In this document: piece by piece, positions 6,403-13,112 of the stretch
Layout of the letters: each line of letters begins with the position of its first letter
Position numbering within the stretch: the first letter of the stretch is position 1
Source of the DNA: a virus
IMG/VR virus record: IMGVR_UViG_3300050033_000270
Location: 1 to 22,134 of that record
Direction: 5' to 3' (one strand)
DNA length: 22,134 nt
Position numbers and translations under genes: made by a program
The notes under the pieces: model-generated
What the model saw: the letters and a program-made list of their open reading frames with translations, nothing else
What the model was told of the DNA's origin: nothing
Databases searched by the model: none

Positions 6403-7332
6403 ATGGGACTCGTAAATAATGGTTTGGCAACCTACGGTGATGCTACGATCAAGACCGACATTGTGTTGGACTCGGTCGAAATCATCTCCGCTCGTGAAGA
6501 TGGAATCTTCTCGATGCTCGCAAAGACCAAGGCGATTGCAATGATTCACTCGTACCCGATTGATACCCTTGCAACGGCTGGTTCTATTGCCACAGAGCAA
6601 GGTGCAGACTTCACCTACAGTGCTCGTACGACGCCTACGCTTCTTACGAACATTGTGCAGGAGTTTGCTATCCCAATCCGCGTGACTCGTCCGCAGATTG
6701 CAGTTCAGCATTACCACGGTCAGAATGAACTCGATCGTCAGCTCGCTAAGGGCTTGATGGAGTTCACGAACGGCGTGGAGTTTGATCTCGTGCGCGGGTC
6801 GCTCGCTTCGGGCATCTCGGGTACAGTTCAGGCTATGTCTGGTATCATCCAGGCGATTTCCAAGAGCACTAACACCACGGCGTTTACGTCTGGTACTTCG
6901 TTCTCGGCAACCGTTCTCGATGGTCTCATGCAAGCGTGCTGGACGAACTCTAACGGTGATGTCGCTACTGACATCTTCGTCGGAGGTGCGATGAAGCGCG
7001 TTATGGACGGCTTTATTGCCAAGTCCAACGTCGTTGTCAACTCTCCTGACATTCGTGGCATCGTGAAGACCACTACTACCTACGAGACATCGTTTGGTAC
7101 TGTGACTCTCCACAAGCACCGTTACGTTCAGCAGAGCGGTGATGCGACGGGTCGCGTTCTCGCTATCCGCCCTGAAAAGCTTAAGGTCGCGCTCCTCGAA
7201 GCACCTACGGTGCTCACGGATCTCTCGGTTGGTGGTGCATACACGCCTCGTGCTGTGTACGGCTCCCTCACTCTCGAGGTTCGTAACCAGGACAGCAACT
7301 TCTTTGCGTCAGGGTTCAACCTCACTCCGTAA
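6403..7332 (+). CDS. Major capsid protein, DUF5309/SU10-like
   Basis: The main shell protein. At 309 residues it matches the compact HK97-fold capsid proteins of the DUF5309 (SU10 major capsid) family: an N-terminal segment with REDGIFSMLAKTKA (about residues 31-44), the switch from a target residue to HSYPIDTLATA, a central helical spine with FTNGVEFDLVRGSLASG, the variable Ser/Thr/Gly-rich loop, VGGAMKRVMDGFIAK, then FGTVTLHKHRYV and LEVRNQDSNFFASGFNL at the C-terminus. It is preceded by the scaffold and followed by a terminator 20 bp after the stop. No ribosome-binding site is present despite the need for very high expression. The start context is CCTATG. Confidence 0.85.
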   Translation: MGLVNNGLATYGDATIKTDIVLDSVEIISAREDGIFSMLAKTKAIAMIHSYPIDTLATAGSIATEQGADFTYSARTTPTLLTNIVQEFAIPIRVTRPQIAVQHYHGQNELDRQLAKGLMEFTNGVEFDLVRGSLASGISGTVQAMSGIIQAISKSTNTTAFTSGTSFSATVLDGLMQACWTNSNGDVATDIFVGGAMKRVMDGFIAKSNVVVNSPDIRGIVKTTTTYETSFGTVTLHKHRYVQQSGDATGRVLAIRPEKLKVALLEAPTVLTDLSVGGAYTPRAVYGSLTLEVRNQDSNFFASGFNLTP

Positions 7333-7351
7333 CAGGAGCGAAGTTATCCAC

Positions 7352-7379
7352 AGCCCTTCTCTTTACGAGAGGGGCTTTT
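7352..7379 (+). terminator. Intrinsic terminator after the capsid gene
   Basis: A 10-bp stem, AGCCCTTCTC (7352-7361) with GAGAGGGGCT (7367-7376), has one G-U pair and a 5-base loop and is followed by T residues to 7379. It should end the scaffold-capsid transcript. The loop contains the -35-like TTTACG of the sugar-operon promoter. Confidence 0.85.
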
Positions 7380-7390
7380 GGATTTATAGT
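7362..7390 (+). promoter_or_regulatory. Promoter of the glycan operon, leaderless geometry
   Basis: TTTACG (7362-7367), a 17-bp spacer and TATAGT (7385-7390) end six bases before ATG 7397. The -35 box is modest (4/6) and lies in the loop of the capsid terminator, so termination and re-initiation are physically superimposed. This would uncouple enzyme levels from the very high capsid transcription. Confidence 0.55.
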
Positions 7391-7396
7391 GACGAC

Positions 7397-7687
7397 ATGG
7401 ACACCGCTAAGGTCAAGATTGCAAACATTGTTTCTTCGTACATTGAAAATCATTCGGAGGAGTTCAAACTTCTGAGAGAAGCAAATGAGATGACACGGAA
7501 GATGATACGCGAGAAGACCTATGCGACTGAAGGATCGGACATGGTTCCCATGTATCAGACGAGCGAGCGTATGCAGACTGCCATTGCTACGATGCTCAAT
7601 ATAGACGAAGCTACATGGTTCAAGTCCCGAGAAGGCGGTCGTTGGTTCATCCGTACTTATCCAGTTTTCTCACTCCAAAACTACTAA
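7397..7687 (+). CDS. Hypothetical helical protein, first gene of the glycan operon, 96 aa
   Basis: A 96-residue charged protein with a helical N-terminal two-thirds (KLLREANEMTRKMI, about residues 25-38) and an aromatic C-terminus (REGGRWFIRTYPVF). ATG 7397 is fixed by the promoter six bases upstream and lies after the capsid terminator; an open frame continues upstream but runs through the capsid gene. It is directly adjacent to the next gene (TAA then ATG). No family recognised. As the operon leader it could be a regulator or a head-completion protein rather than an enzyme. Confidence 0.6.
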   Translation: MDTAKVKIANIVSSYIENHSEEFKLLREANEMTRKMIREKTYATEGSDMVPMYQTSERMQTAIATMLNIDEATWFKSREGGRWFIRTYPVFSLQNY

Positions 7688-7876
7688 ATGAAAAACAAGC
7701 CTTTTGACGTTCTCACGTGCGGATGTGGGAGAGAGATTGTACTCGATGCTTCGGATGCGGTGCGGATCGTAAGCTATCCAAACAGCCTATTTGCTTGGTA
7801 TTGCAAGTGTGGGCAGTCTTGGACTCGTCGGCAACCAGATGCAATGGACGTGAGTGAAGCACCAAAAGTTGTATGA
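7688..7876 (+). CDS. Small four-cysteine zinc-ribbon-like protein, 62 aa
   Basis: A 62-residue protein with C11-x-C13 and C39-x-C41, each in a Cys-Gly/Lys-Cys-Gly knuckle, flanking a short hydrophobic strand (REIVL) and an aromatic turn (SLFAWY). The paired knuckles fit a single zinc site. The start abuts the previous stop, and the TGA overlaps the giant glycosyltransferase start as ATGA, so the two are translationally coupled. Function unknown. Zinc ribbons in such contexts can bind nucleic acid or stabilise complexes. Confidence 0.6.
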   Translation: MKNKPFDVLTCGCGREIVLDASDAVRIVSYPNSLFAWYCKCGQSWTRRQPDAMDVSEAPKVV

Positions 7877-10230
7877 AGATAGCGCTCGCGATGATCGTGA
7901 AGGGGTCGGACTCCGAAGCAAGAGTCTTGGATAGGTGTTTGCATAGTCTTCGCCATCATGTCGATGGCATTTTTATTACGCGTACGCACAAGCCTGGAGA
8001 ATTGCCGAATCTAGCGGTTGGTAAGATAGCTCATAAGTACAATGCGACTCTCTCAGAGTTTGAGTGGTGCAATGATTTCTCGAAGGCTCGTAACTTTAAC
8101 TTCTCACAGGTGCCGAGTGACTTTGACTACATTATGTGGACAGATGCTGATGACATCTGGCGTAGCATGGAGAAGTTGCGTCCTATTCTCGAATCGAATC
8201 CGAGCCTCGATGCGTTCGCCTTCTGGTATCTCTATGACTGGGATGAGTTCAAGCGCCCTGTCGTCGTCCACAAGAAGACGATGATTATCAAGAATGATGG
8301 GTGCGCGAACTGGGTCGGCGCTATCCACGAAGACCTCGAGCCTACGCGCTCGCTCGAAGTGCATCTCATTGAGGGTATCGACCGTCTCCATCTCACAGAT
8401 CAGACCCGTATTGAGGAAGCTGGAAAGCGCAACGTAGAGATCGCAACGCTTGAGGCAGTCACAAAGCCTGATGATCCTCGTTCTTTCTGGAATCTTGCAA
8501 ACTCTCAGTTCGCTGTGGCTGACTATGCTGCCTCGACAAAGAGTTTCAAAGATTTCATCGCACTCTCTCACTCAGAAGATGAGAAGTATCTCGCATACAC
8601 ACGCCTTGCAGACATCCAGAAGTCGCTCGGGAACCAAGAAGAGGCTATCCGAAACCTCCAGACAGCAATTGGTATAGCTCCTGCGCTTCCTGACGCCTTC
8701 CTACAGCTCGGTTACAACTATTTTGTGTATGGAGACTACGATAAGGCTGAAGAATACGTCCTACAGGGCATGGTACGTCGTCCACAGATCAATAAGATGA
8801 TCGTGTACAACCCTCGGGACTACGATTACAACCCGATGATGCTCCTCGCGAAGATCTACTACAGCAAGAATCGTCCTGATCTCATGCTCCCGCTCCTCAA
8901 GGGGTGTCTGAAGATCTATCCAGACGATGCAAAGTTGCAGAAGATGGTCAAAGAAGGTACACAGGACAAGAATGCGCTTGGTCGTGCTCTAACCAAGGTG
9001 CAAGAGCTTCGCAAGATTCGTTCAAAGGACAAACTGAAGATTGCAATCGAGAAATTGCCTATCGACCTACGATCGCATCCGTCAGTCGTGATGCTTCGCA
9101 ATGCCATGTTCATAAAAGAAACATCCAGTGGCAAGGATATGGTCATCTATTGCGGGAATACACACGCTCAGTGGAATCCAGAGCTCTTCAAGACCAAGGG
9201 ATTCGGTGGATCGGAGGAAGCGGTGATTCATCTTGCTCGGCAGTATGGTTTGATGGGATGGAATGTGACTGTCTATAACAACTGCGGACACAAAGCCATG
9301 AAGGAAGTTCTACCCACAGGGGATGGAATTGGAACCGTGACATATGTACCATTCTGGGAGTTCAACTATCGCGATAAGCAAGACGTGATGATCCTCTGGC
9401 GTTGGCTGAAGCCTCTCGATGCAGAAATCAACTGTCCTAAGATATATGTGGATCTCCACGATGTCATCGGCAAGGGTGAGTTCACTGAAAAACGTCTCGC
9501 GAAGATCACCAAGGTGTTCGTGAAAACTAAGTTCCATCGATCACTCTTCCCGAATGTTCCAGATGAGAAGATCACGGTCATTCCGAATGGTATGCAACTC
9601 TATCATGAAGGGAAGCCTAAGAAGGACAAATATCTCATCATCAACACATCGTCGCCTGATCGTTCGCTCGATGTACTCCCTGCTATCTTCAAGAAGATAA
9701 AAGAGAAGATTCCTGACGCACGGATGCAATGGGCATATGGCTGGGATAACTTCAAGAGTTTCTACGCCACCGATCAAAAGAAGCTCCAATGGATGCGTGA
9801 TACGCAGAAAGCTATGGAGGAAGCTGGTATCGAAGATCTAGGTCGTCTTACACAGGCAGAAGTCGGGAAGCTCTACGCAAAGGCAAACATCTTTGCCTAC
9901 CCTACTGAGTTCGCAGAGATCGATTGTATTTCGGTCAAGAAAGCTCAGGCAGCAGGATGCGTCGCGGTTACGACAGACTTCGGAGCTCTCAAAGAGAGCA
10001 ACAAGTTCGGCATGACTGTTCACTCAAAGAAGACGAAAGATAACTGGAACGCGCCGTATCAGTTCCACTTCGGTATCACTGATGAGAAGCTTCAAGATGA
10101 GTTCGCTGAGACGGTTGTAGCAGCGTTTAATATCGGGTTCCAAGCCGAAGCTGGAGAGGTTGAGGTATGGACGAAGACGTTTGAATGGGAGTCCATTGCA
10201 AAGCGCTGGGATAAGATTTTTCGAGCATGA
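7873..10230 (+). CDS. Fused GT2 - TPR - GT4-like bifunctional glycosyltransferase, 785 aa
   Basis: A two-headed sugar transferase. Residues 1-200 are a GT-A (GT2) domain: ALAMIVKGSD at the N-terminus, EWCNDFSKARNF (64-75), the nucleotide-sugar/metal motif WTDADDIW (89-96) and WVGAIHEDLEP (147-157). About 200-365 hold TPR-like helical repeats (for example NQEEAIRNLQTAIGIAP, DYDKAEEYVLQGM). About 420-785 form a GT-B domain of GT4 type: GFGGSEEAVIHLARQYG, ITVIPNGM, and the acceptor/donor motif PTEFAEIDCISVKKAQAAG near 680 in place of the classical E-x7-E. GT2-TPR architectures of this kind include protein-glycosylating enzymes, so a polypeptide acceptor is plausible but not shown. No membrane segment or signal peptide. 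It is ATGA-coupled on both sides. Confidence 0.85.
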   Translation: MKIALAMIVKGSDSEARVLDRCLHSLRHHVDGIFITRTHKPGELPNLAVGKIAHKYNATLSEFEWCNDFSKARNFNFSQVPSDFDYIMWTDADDIWRSMEKLRPILESNPSLDAFAFWYLYDWDEFKRPVVVHKKTMIIKNDGCANWVGAIHEDLEPTRSLEVHLIEGIDRLHLTDQTRIEEAGKRNVEIATLEAVTKPDDPRSFWNLANSQFAVADYAASTKSFKDFIALSHSEDEKYLAYTRLADIQKSLGNQEEAIRNLQTAIGIAPALPDAFLQLGYNYFVYGDYDKAEEYVLQGMVRRPQINKMIVYNPRDYDYNPMMLLAKIYYSKNRPDLMLPLLKGCLKIYPDDAKLQKMVKEGTQDKNALGRALTKVQELRKIRSKDKLKIAIEKLPIDLRSHPSVVMLRNAMFIKETSSGKDMVIYCGNTHAQWNPELFKTKGFGGSEEAVIHLARQYGLMGWNVTVYNNCGHKAMKEVLPTGDGIGTVTYVPFWEFNYRDKQDVMILWRWLKPLDAEINCPKIYVDLHDVIGKGEFTEKRLAKITKVFVKTKFHRSLFPNVPDEKITVIPNGMQLYHEGKPKKDKYLIINTSSPDRSLDVLPAIFKKIKEKIPDARMQWAYGWDNFKSFYATDQKKLQWMRDTQKAMEEAGIEDLGRLTQAEVGKLYAKANIFAYPTEFAEIDCISVKKAQAAGCVAVTTDFGALKESNKFGMTVHSKKTKDNWNAPYQFHFGITDEKLQDEFAETVVAAFNIGFQAEAGEVEVWTKTFEWESIAKRWDKIFRA

Positions 10231-10403
10231 CACGTTTGTCACCTGAAGGTCAGACGAAGCTAGTAAAATCCCTGGTGGCGAATCTGGAAGCATTCAAAGC
10301 TGCATCCACTATAGGAATTGATATGCGAAAGGTATTCATTATATCTCGTGAAGAATTGCGCTGTATTGATACAGTGATCCAGACGGTCAAAGACTTCATA
10401 TGA
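10227..10403 (+). CDS. Hypothetical protein, 58 aa, between glycosyltransferase and nucleotidyltransferase
   Basis: ATG 10227 overlaps the preceding TGA, and its own TGA (10401-10403) overlaps the next ATG, so it fills the gap between two enzymes exactly. The product is helical: a first amphipathic helix (about residues 8-27, LVKSLVANLEAFKAAS) and a second near the end (RCIDTVIQTVKDFI). It is probably a small subunit or helical binding protein. No family recognised. The double ATGA overlap is the evidence that it is translated. Confidence 0.6.
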   Translation: MTRLSPEGQTKLVKSLVANLEAFKAASTIGIDMRKVFIISREELRCIDTVIQTVKDFI

Positions 10404-10798
10404 AGAAGGGGATCACATTTGGAACTTTCGATCTCTGTCATGCAGGACATATGCTCATGTTCAAAGAAGCGAAAGAGCAATGTGACTATCTAATTGTTGG
10501 TCTTCATAGTGATCCGTCCCTCGAGCGCCCACGCAAAAACAAGCCGATTATGTCACTGGCGGAACGGAAGATCATTCTTGAGGGAATCAAATATATTGAC
10601 GAGATTGTGACGTACGATCTCGAAGAAGATCTCATCGATATTCTTGTGGACTACAAACCAGATGTACGCATCATTGGTGCAGACTGGAAGAATAAGCATT
10701 TCACTGGCTTTGAACTTCCCATTGAGACCTACTACAATACAAGAGGTCACGGATATTCCTCAACCGAGCTCCGAGAACGAATCAAACATGCAAAGTAA
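10400..10798 (+). CDS. Cytidylyltransferase-like nucleotidyltransferase, 132 aa
   Basis: A compact nucleotidyltransferase of the TagD/RfaE-C type. GTFDLCHAGH at residues 8-17 carries the HxGH catalytic motif, GLHSDPS follows the second strand, ERKIILEGIKYIDEIV matches the conserved helix, DVRIIGADW the nucleotide-site strand, and GYSSTELRERI (about 117-127) the C-terminal T/S-S-T motif. Length (132) equals single-domain family members. The reaction would be CTP (or another NTP) plus a phosphorylated polyol or sugar to a nucleotide-activated donor; the substrate cannot be read from sequence. It likely supplies a donor to the glycosyltransferases in this operon. It overlaps the methyltransferase gene by 11 bp. 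Confidence 0.85.
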   Translation: MKKGITFGTFDLCHAGHMLMFKEAKEQCDYLIVGLHSDPSLERPRKNKPIMSLAERKIILEGIKYIDEIVTYDLEEDLIDILVDYKPDVRIIGADWKNKHFTGFELPIETYYNTRGHGYSSTELRERIKHAK

Positions 10799-11276
10799 AG
10801 CAGAAATCGAAGAGTGGTACACCAAGCCTGATCCTTGGGGTTATGAAGGCACACAGGACGATATTGACCGAAGGAGTATCATCCTAAGAACATGTGGAGA
10901 AGCAATGTTTTATGATCGAGCTCTCGACATAGGATCTGGGGAAGGGTTTATTACTGCTCATCTCCCAGCAAAAGAAATCGAAGCGTATGAAATCTCTGAC
11001 AATGCTGCTGCACGTCTACCGTGGAATGTGCGACGGGTAATCAAGCCGACTGGGAAGTATGACCTGATTATTGTCATGGGTATGATGTACGCGCACTATG
11101 ACTTCCCGATGTTCCTGCGAATGATACGAGAGCACGCCGATGGTCTGGTGATTCTGTGCAATATCAAGGAATGGGAAGTGAAAGAAGTCTGCCAGCTTGG
11201 TGAGCCAGTCGAGACGTTCGAGTTTCCTTATCGTGAGTTCACTGAAGTAATGCGCGTATATGATTTTGCTTCATAA
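10788..11276 (+). CDS. NodS-like SAM-dependent methyltransferase, 162 aa
   Basis: A class I methyltransferase. Motif I is ALDIGSGEG at residues 45-53, and YEISDNA provides the acidic end of strand 2 that binds the SAM ribose. The preceding WYTKPDPWGYEG (10-21) closely resembles the DPWGY signature of NodS-type enzymes, which N-methylate a deacetylated glucosamine in Nod-factor synthesis. That analogy is notable because the next gene is deacetylase-like. At 162 residues it is slightly short for the family. I chose ATG 10788, giving an 11-bp overlap with the upstream enzyme, rather than an in-frame start at 10644 inside it. It overlaps the next gene by 17 bp. Confidence 0.8.
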   Translation: MQSKAEIEEWYTKPDPWGYEGTQDDIDRRSIILRTCGEAMFYDRALDIGSGEGFITAHLPAKEIEAYEISDNAAARLPWNVRRVIKPTGKYDLIIVMGMMYAHYDFPMFLRMIREHADGLVILCNIKEWEVKEVCQLGEPVETFEFPYREFTEVMRVYDFAS

Positions 11277-11757
11277 TATCGGCGACGAGAAGCATTCAAA
11301 CTACAACACACGCGAGCAGATCATGGCGTGCGGCGAGATGCTTTCATTCGATGGAGTGTACCGAAGCGTGTATGAGAATCGAGACCTACTGATGGATCGC
11401 CCATTCTTTATGTTCGTAGGTGGGGACACTATCGGCAAAGACAATGCTTTTGACTTGGCAAACGTACCAAAGCTCGAGCAATTTTGCACGATGGAAGAAT
11501 TGGAAGAACTCGCACACTCATATCTCGGGATTCTCGCATGGCATACGTGGACTCATAGAGATCTCACTACGCTCTCTGAAGATGAGATTCGTGGAGAGCT
11601 TGAAAGACCCTCTGGCTTCGCACCGTATATCGCATATCCCTATGGTAAGTTCAATGACACGGTGATCAGAATTGCTAAGGAAATGGGGTATATTCGTGGC
11701 TATTCGGTGACTGAAGGGGACAATAGCCAGTTTCAAATACTTCGCTCCTATTTATGA
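11260..11757 (+). CDS. Polysaccharide deacetylase-like (NodB-fold) protein, 165 aa
   Basis: Resembles the CE4/NodB family, which removes acetyl groups from GlcNAc-type sugars with a metal ion. Visible motifs: SFDGVYRSVYEN (29-40) in the place of motif 1, HTWTH (95-99) as motif 2 with H95 and H99, and AYPYGKFND (125-133) as motif 3. Motif 1 normally has two consecutive Asp (TFDDG); here only D31 is present and the metal-ligand position reads Gly, so activity is doubtful or altered. At 165 aa it is shorter than typical catalytic domains (about 200). Located between a NodS-like methyltransferase and a GT2, it may deacetylate or bind the glycan being made. ATG 11260 overlaps the methyltransferase by 17 bp. 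Confidence 0.75.
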   Translation: MILLHNIGDEKHSNYNTREQIMACGEMLSFDGVYRSVYENRDLLMDRPFFMFVGGDTIGKDNAFDLANVPKLEQFCTMEELEELAHSYLGILAWHTWTHRDLTTLSEDEIRGELERPSGFAPYIAYPYGKFNDTVIRIAKEMGYIRGYSVTEGDNSQFQILRSYL

Positions 11758-12350
11758 TTACTTGTGTCATCGCATCGTACAAATACGGGCACCTAGCGGC
11801 TCAAGCGATTGAGAGTGTGCTTTGCCAAACACGACCAGCAGATCGAATCCTTTTCGTTGACGACGGAGCGGGAGACTGTAAACATTTGCCAGCACTCTAT
11901 CCGACCGTTGAGTTTGTTTTACGACCAAGAAATCTAGGTGTAGTTGCAAACTTTCAGAATATGCTCTCACAGGTGATGACTGATAAGGTGATGTTCCTTG
12001 GTGCTGACAACTATCTACGACCAGATACTCTTGAGAGGCTTGATACAGTAGACGCGGACATCGTCTCGTATGACATCGCTCTATTCGGAGATCAAGTTGA
12101 GGAGTTCAGGAAGATCGTTCCTTGTCTGAAGCAGGATGGATACTATATTTGGCGTGGCGCTCTACACGGATCGTCACTCTACAATGTCGAAAAGGAAAAA
12201 GCTGCTGGCGGGTATGTCCGCAATCCACACTCGGTGAAAACAGAAGAGGATAAGATGCTTTTCGAGAAGATGCTCGAGCAGGGTGCGCTGAGGCATAATC
12301 TATCAGAGCCTTTGCTTTATTATCGGAGACATAAACACAACTTTCAATGA
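11754..12350 (+). CDS. GT2 family glycosyltransferase, 198 aa
   Basis: A GT-A fold inverting glycosyltransferase. CVIASYKYGHLAAQAIESVL (residues 4-23), VDDG at 35-38 for nucleotide binding, RNLGVVANFQNML (59-71) and the DxD-equivalent GADNYL (83-88) are all in the expected order; EEDKMLFEKML near residue 165 corresponds to the acceptor-side catalytic acidic region. It is short (198) but contains the whole catalytic core. ATGA overlaps on both sides place it in the same translational chain. Sugar and acceptor unknown. No membrane segment. Confidence 0.85.
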   Translation: MITCVIASYKYGHLAAQAIESVLCQTRPADRILFVDDGAGDCKHLPALYPTVEFVLRPRNLGVVANFQNMLSQVMTDKVMFLGADNYLRPDTLERLDTVDADIVSYDIALFGDQVEEFRKIVPCLKQDGYYIWRGALHGSSLYNVEKEKAAGGYVRNPHSVKTEEDKMLFEKMLEQGALRHNLSEPLLYYRRHKHNFQ

Positions 12351-13075
12351 AAATCTACGTCGTCATACCGCACTACATCCTCAATGACCACATTGCAGAG
12401 CTCGCTAAGAACGCTATAGCATCGTTCAAGAAGTATCCCGTGACCGTGGTATCGGTTGATGACGGATCGCCTATGGGTATGGAGTGCCTGAAGGACTCTG
12501 ATGTCATCATTCCTCGTGTGAATGGCGGCTTCGCGAAGGCTTGCAACACGGGTTTCAAATATGTCCTTGAGCAGAATGAGCCATGCTGGGTGGTATGTGC
12601 GAACAATGACATCGAAGTATCAGGTAATTGGATCGAGGAGGCACAACGATGCTTCGATCAGTTCCAGGCTGACATGGTTGGTGGTCTAGGGTATCGGATC
12701 AAGGAGTTTCCAAAAAGAGACGAAAACTTTGTCACTGAAGGCGGTCAACTCGAAGATTTTATGTTCCCAGGTGGATTTTACATCACTACGGACGCATTTC
12801 TTCGCGAGATAGGGCAATACGACGAGAAATACGAGCATGGTGGCATTGAGGACATAGACCTGTTCTACAGAGCTAAGAAAGCCCACAAACGACTAATAAT
12901 GACACCTAAGATCAAGTATTGGCATGAAGAAGGAGCGACACGTTACTCAGAGACACAGAAGGGCAAGCAGAGCGAAGCAATCAAGCGAAATGAGGACTAC
13001 TTCGAGAAGAAATGGGGATTTGATCCGATTCGACAGCTCAATACGATTCTGCGGGACAACCGTCTCAATCCGTGA
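12347..13075 (+). CDS. GT2 family glycosyltransferase, rhamnosyltransferase-like, 242 aa
   Basis: The last gene of the glycan operon. VVIPHYILNDHIAEL at the N-terminus, VDDGS (37-41), NGGFAKACNTGF (59-70), the DxD-like CANNDIEV (84-91) and GGIEDIDLFYRAKKAH (165-180) with the ED catalytic pair, followed by YWHEEGATR (191-199), are typical of WbbL-type GT2 enzymes that add rhamnose or similar deoxysugars. The specificity is an analogy, not shown. The stop TGA (13073-13075) is the start of the 17-bp element that carries the connector promoter, so the operon ends there. Confidence 0.85.
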   Translation: MKIYVVIPHYILNDHIAELAKNAIASFKKYPVTVVSVDDGSPMGMECLKDSDVIIPRVNGGFAKACNTGFKYVLEQNEPCWVVCANNDIEVSGNWIEEAQRCFDQFQADMVGGLGYRIKEFPKRDENFVTEGGQLEDFMFPGGFYITTDAFLREIGQYDEKYEHGGIEDIDLFYRAKKAHKRLIMTPKIKYWHEEGATRYSETQKGKQSEAIKRNEDYFEKKWGFDPIRQLNTILRDNRLNP

Positions 13076-13089
13076 TTGCATTGTGAGCG
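13073..13089 (+). repeat. 17-bp repeat carrying a -35 box, copy 2
   Basis: Identical to 3360-3376. Here it is intergenic (its first bases are the stop of the last glycosyltransferase), whereas copy 1 is coding. A purely coding explanation is therefore unlikely for both. Confidence 0.7.
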
Positions 13090-13105
13090 CTTAGAGCGCT
13101 ACGCT
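13076..13105 (+). promoter_or_regulatory. Connector/tail-block promoter
   Basis: TTGCAT (13076-13081), an 18-bp spacer and TACGCT (13100-13105) end seven bases before ATG 13113. The spacer length equals that of the portal promoter, whose -35 region is identical. An inverted repeat (13090-13110) covers the -10 box. Confidence 0.45.
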
Positions 13106-13110
13106 CTGAG
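13090..13110 (+). promoter_or_regulatory. Inverted repeat over the connector promoter
   Basis: CTTAGAGCG (13090-13098) and CGCTCTGAG (13102-13110) are inverted about a 3-base centre with one mismatch (a G-U pair in RNA). It has no T run, so a terminator is unlikely. Its position across the -10 box suggests an operator or a hairpin near the mRNA start. The AGCGCT copies at 13086-13091 and 13095-13100 can form an alternative fold. Confidence 0.45.
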
Positions 13111-13112
13111 TA

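Noticed and set aside
6310-7119. A 269-codon open frame on the - strand
   Set aside because: It is antisense to scaffold and capsid genes, which have strong family evidence; the product is Arg/His/Cys-rich and resembles no protein.
7139-7396. An upstream extension of the 7397 gene into the capsid gene
   Set aside because: The frame is open through the end of the capsid gene but crosses the terminator and lacks a credible start; the leaderless promoter fixes the start at 7397.
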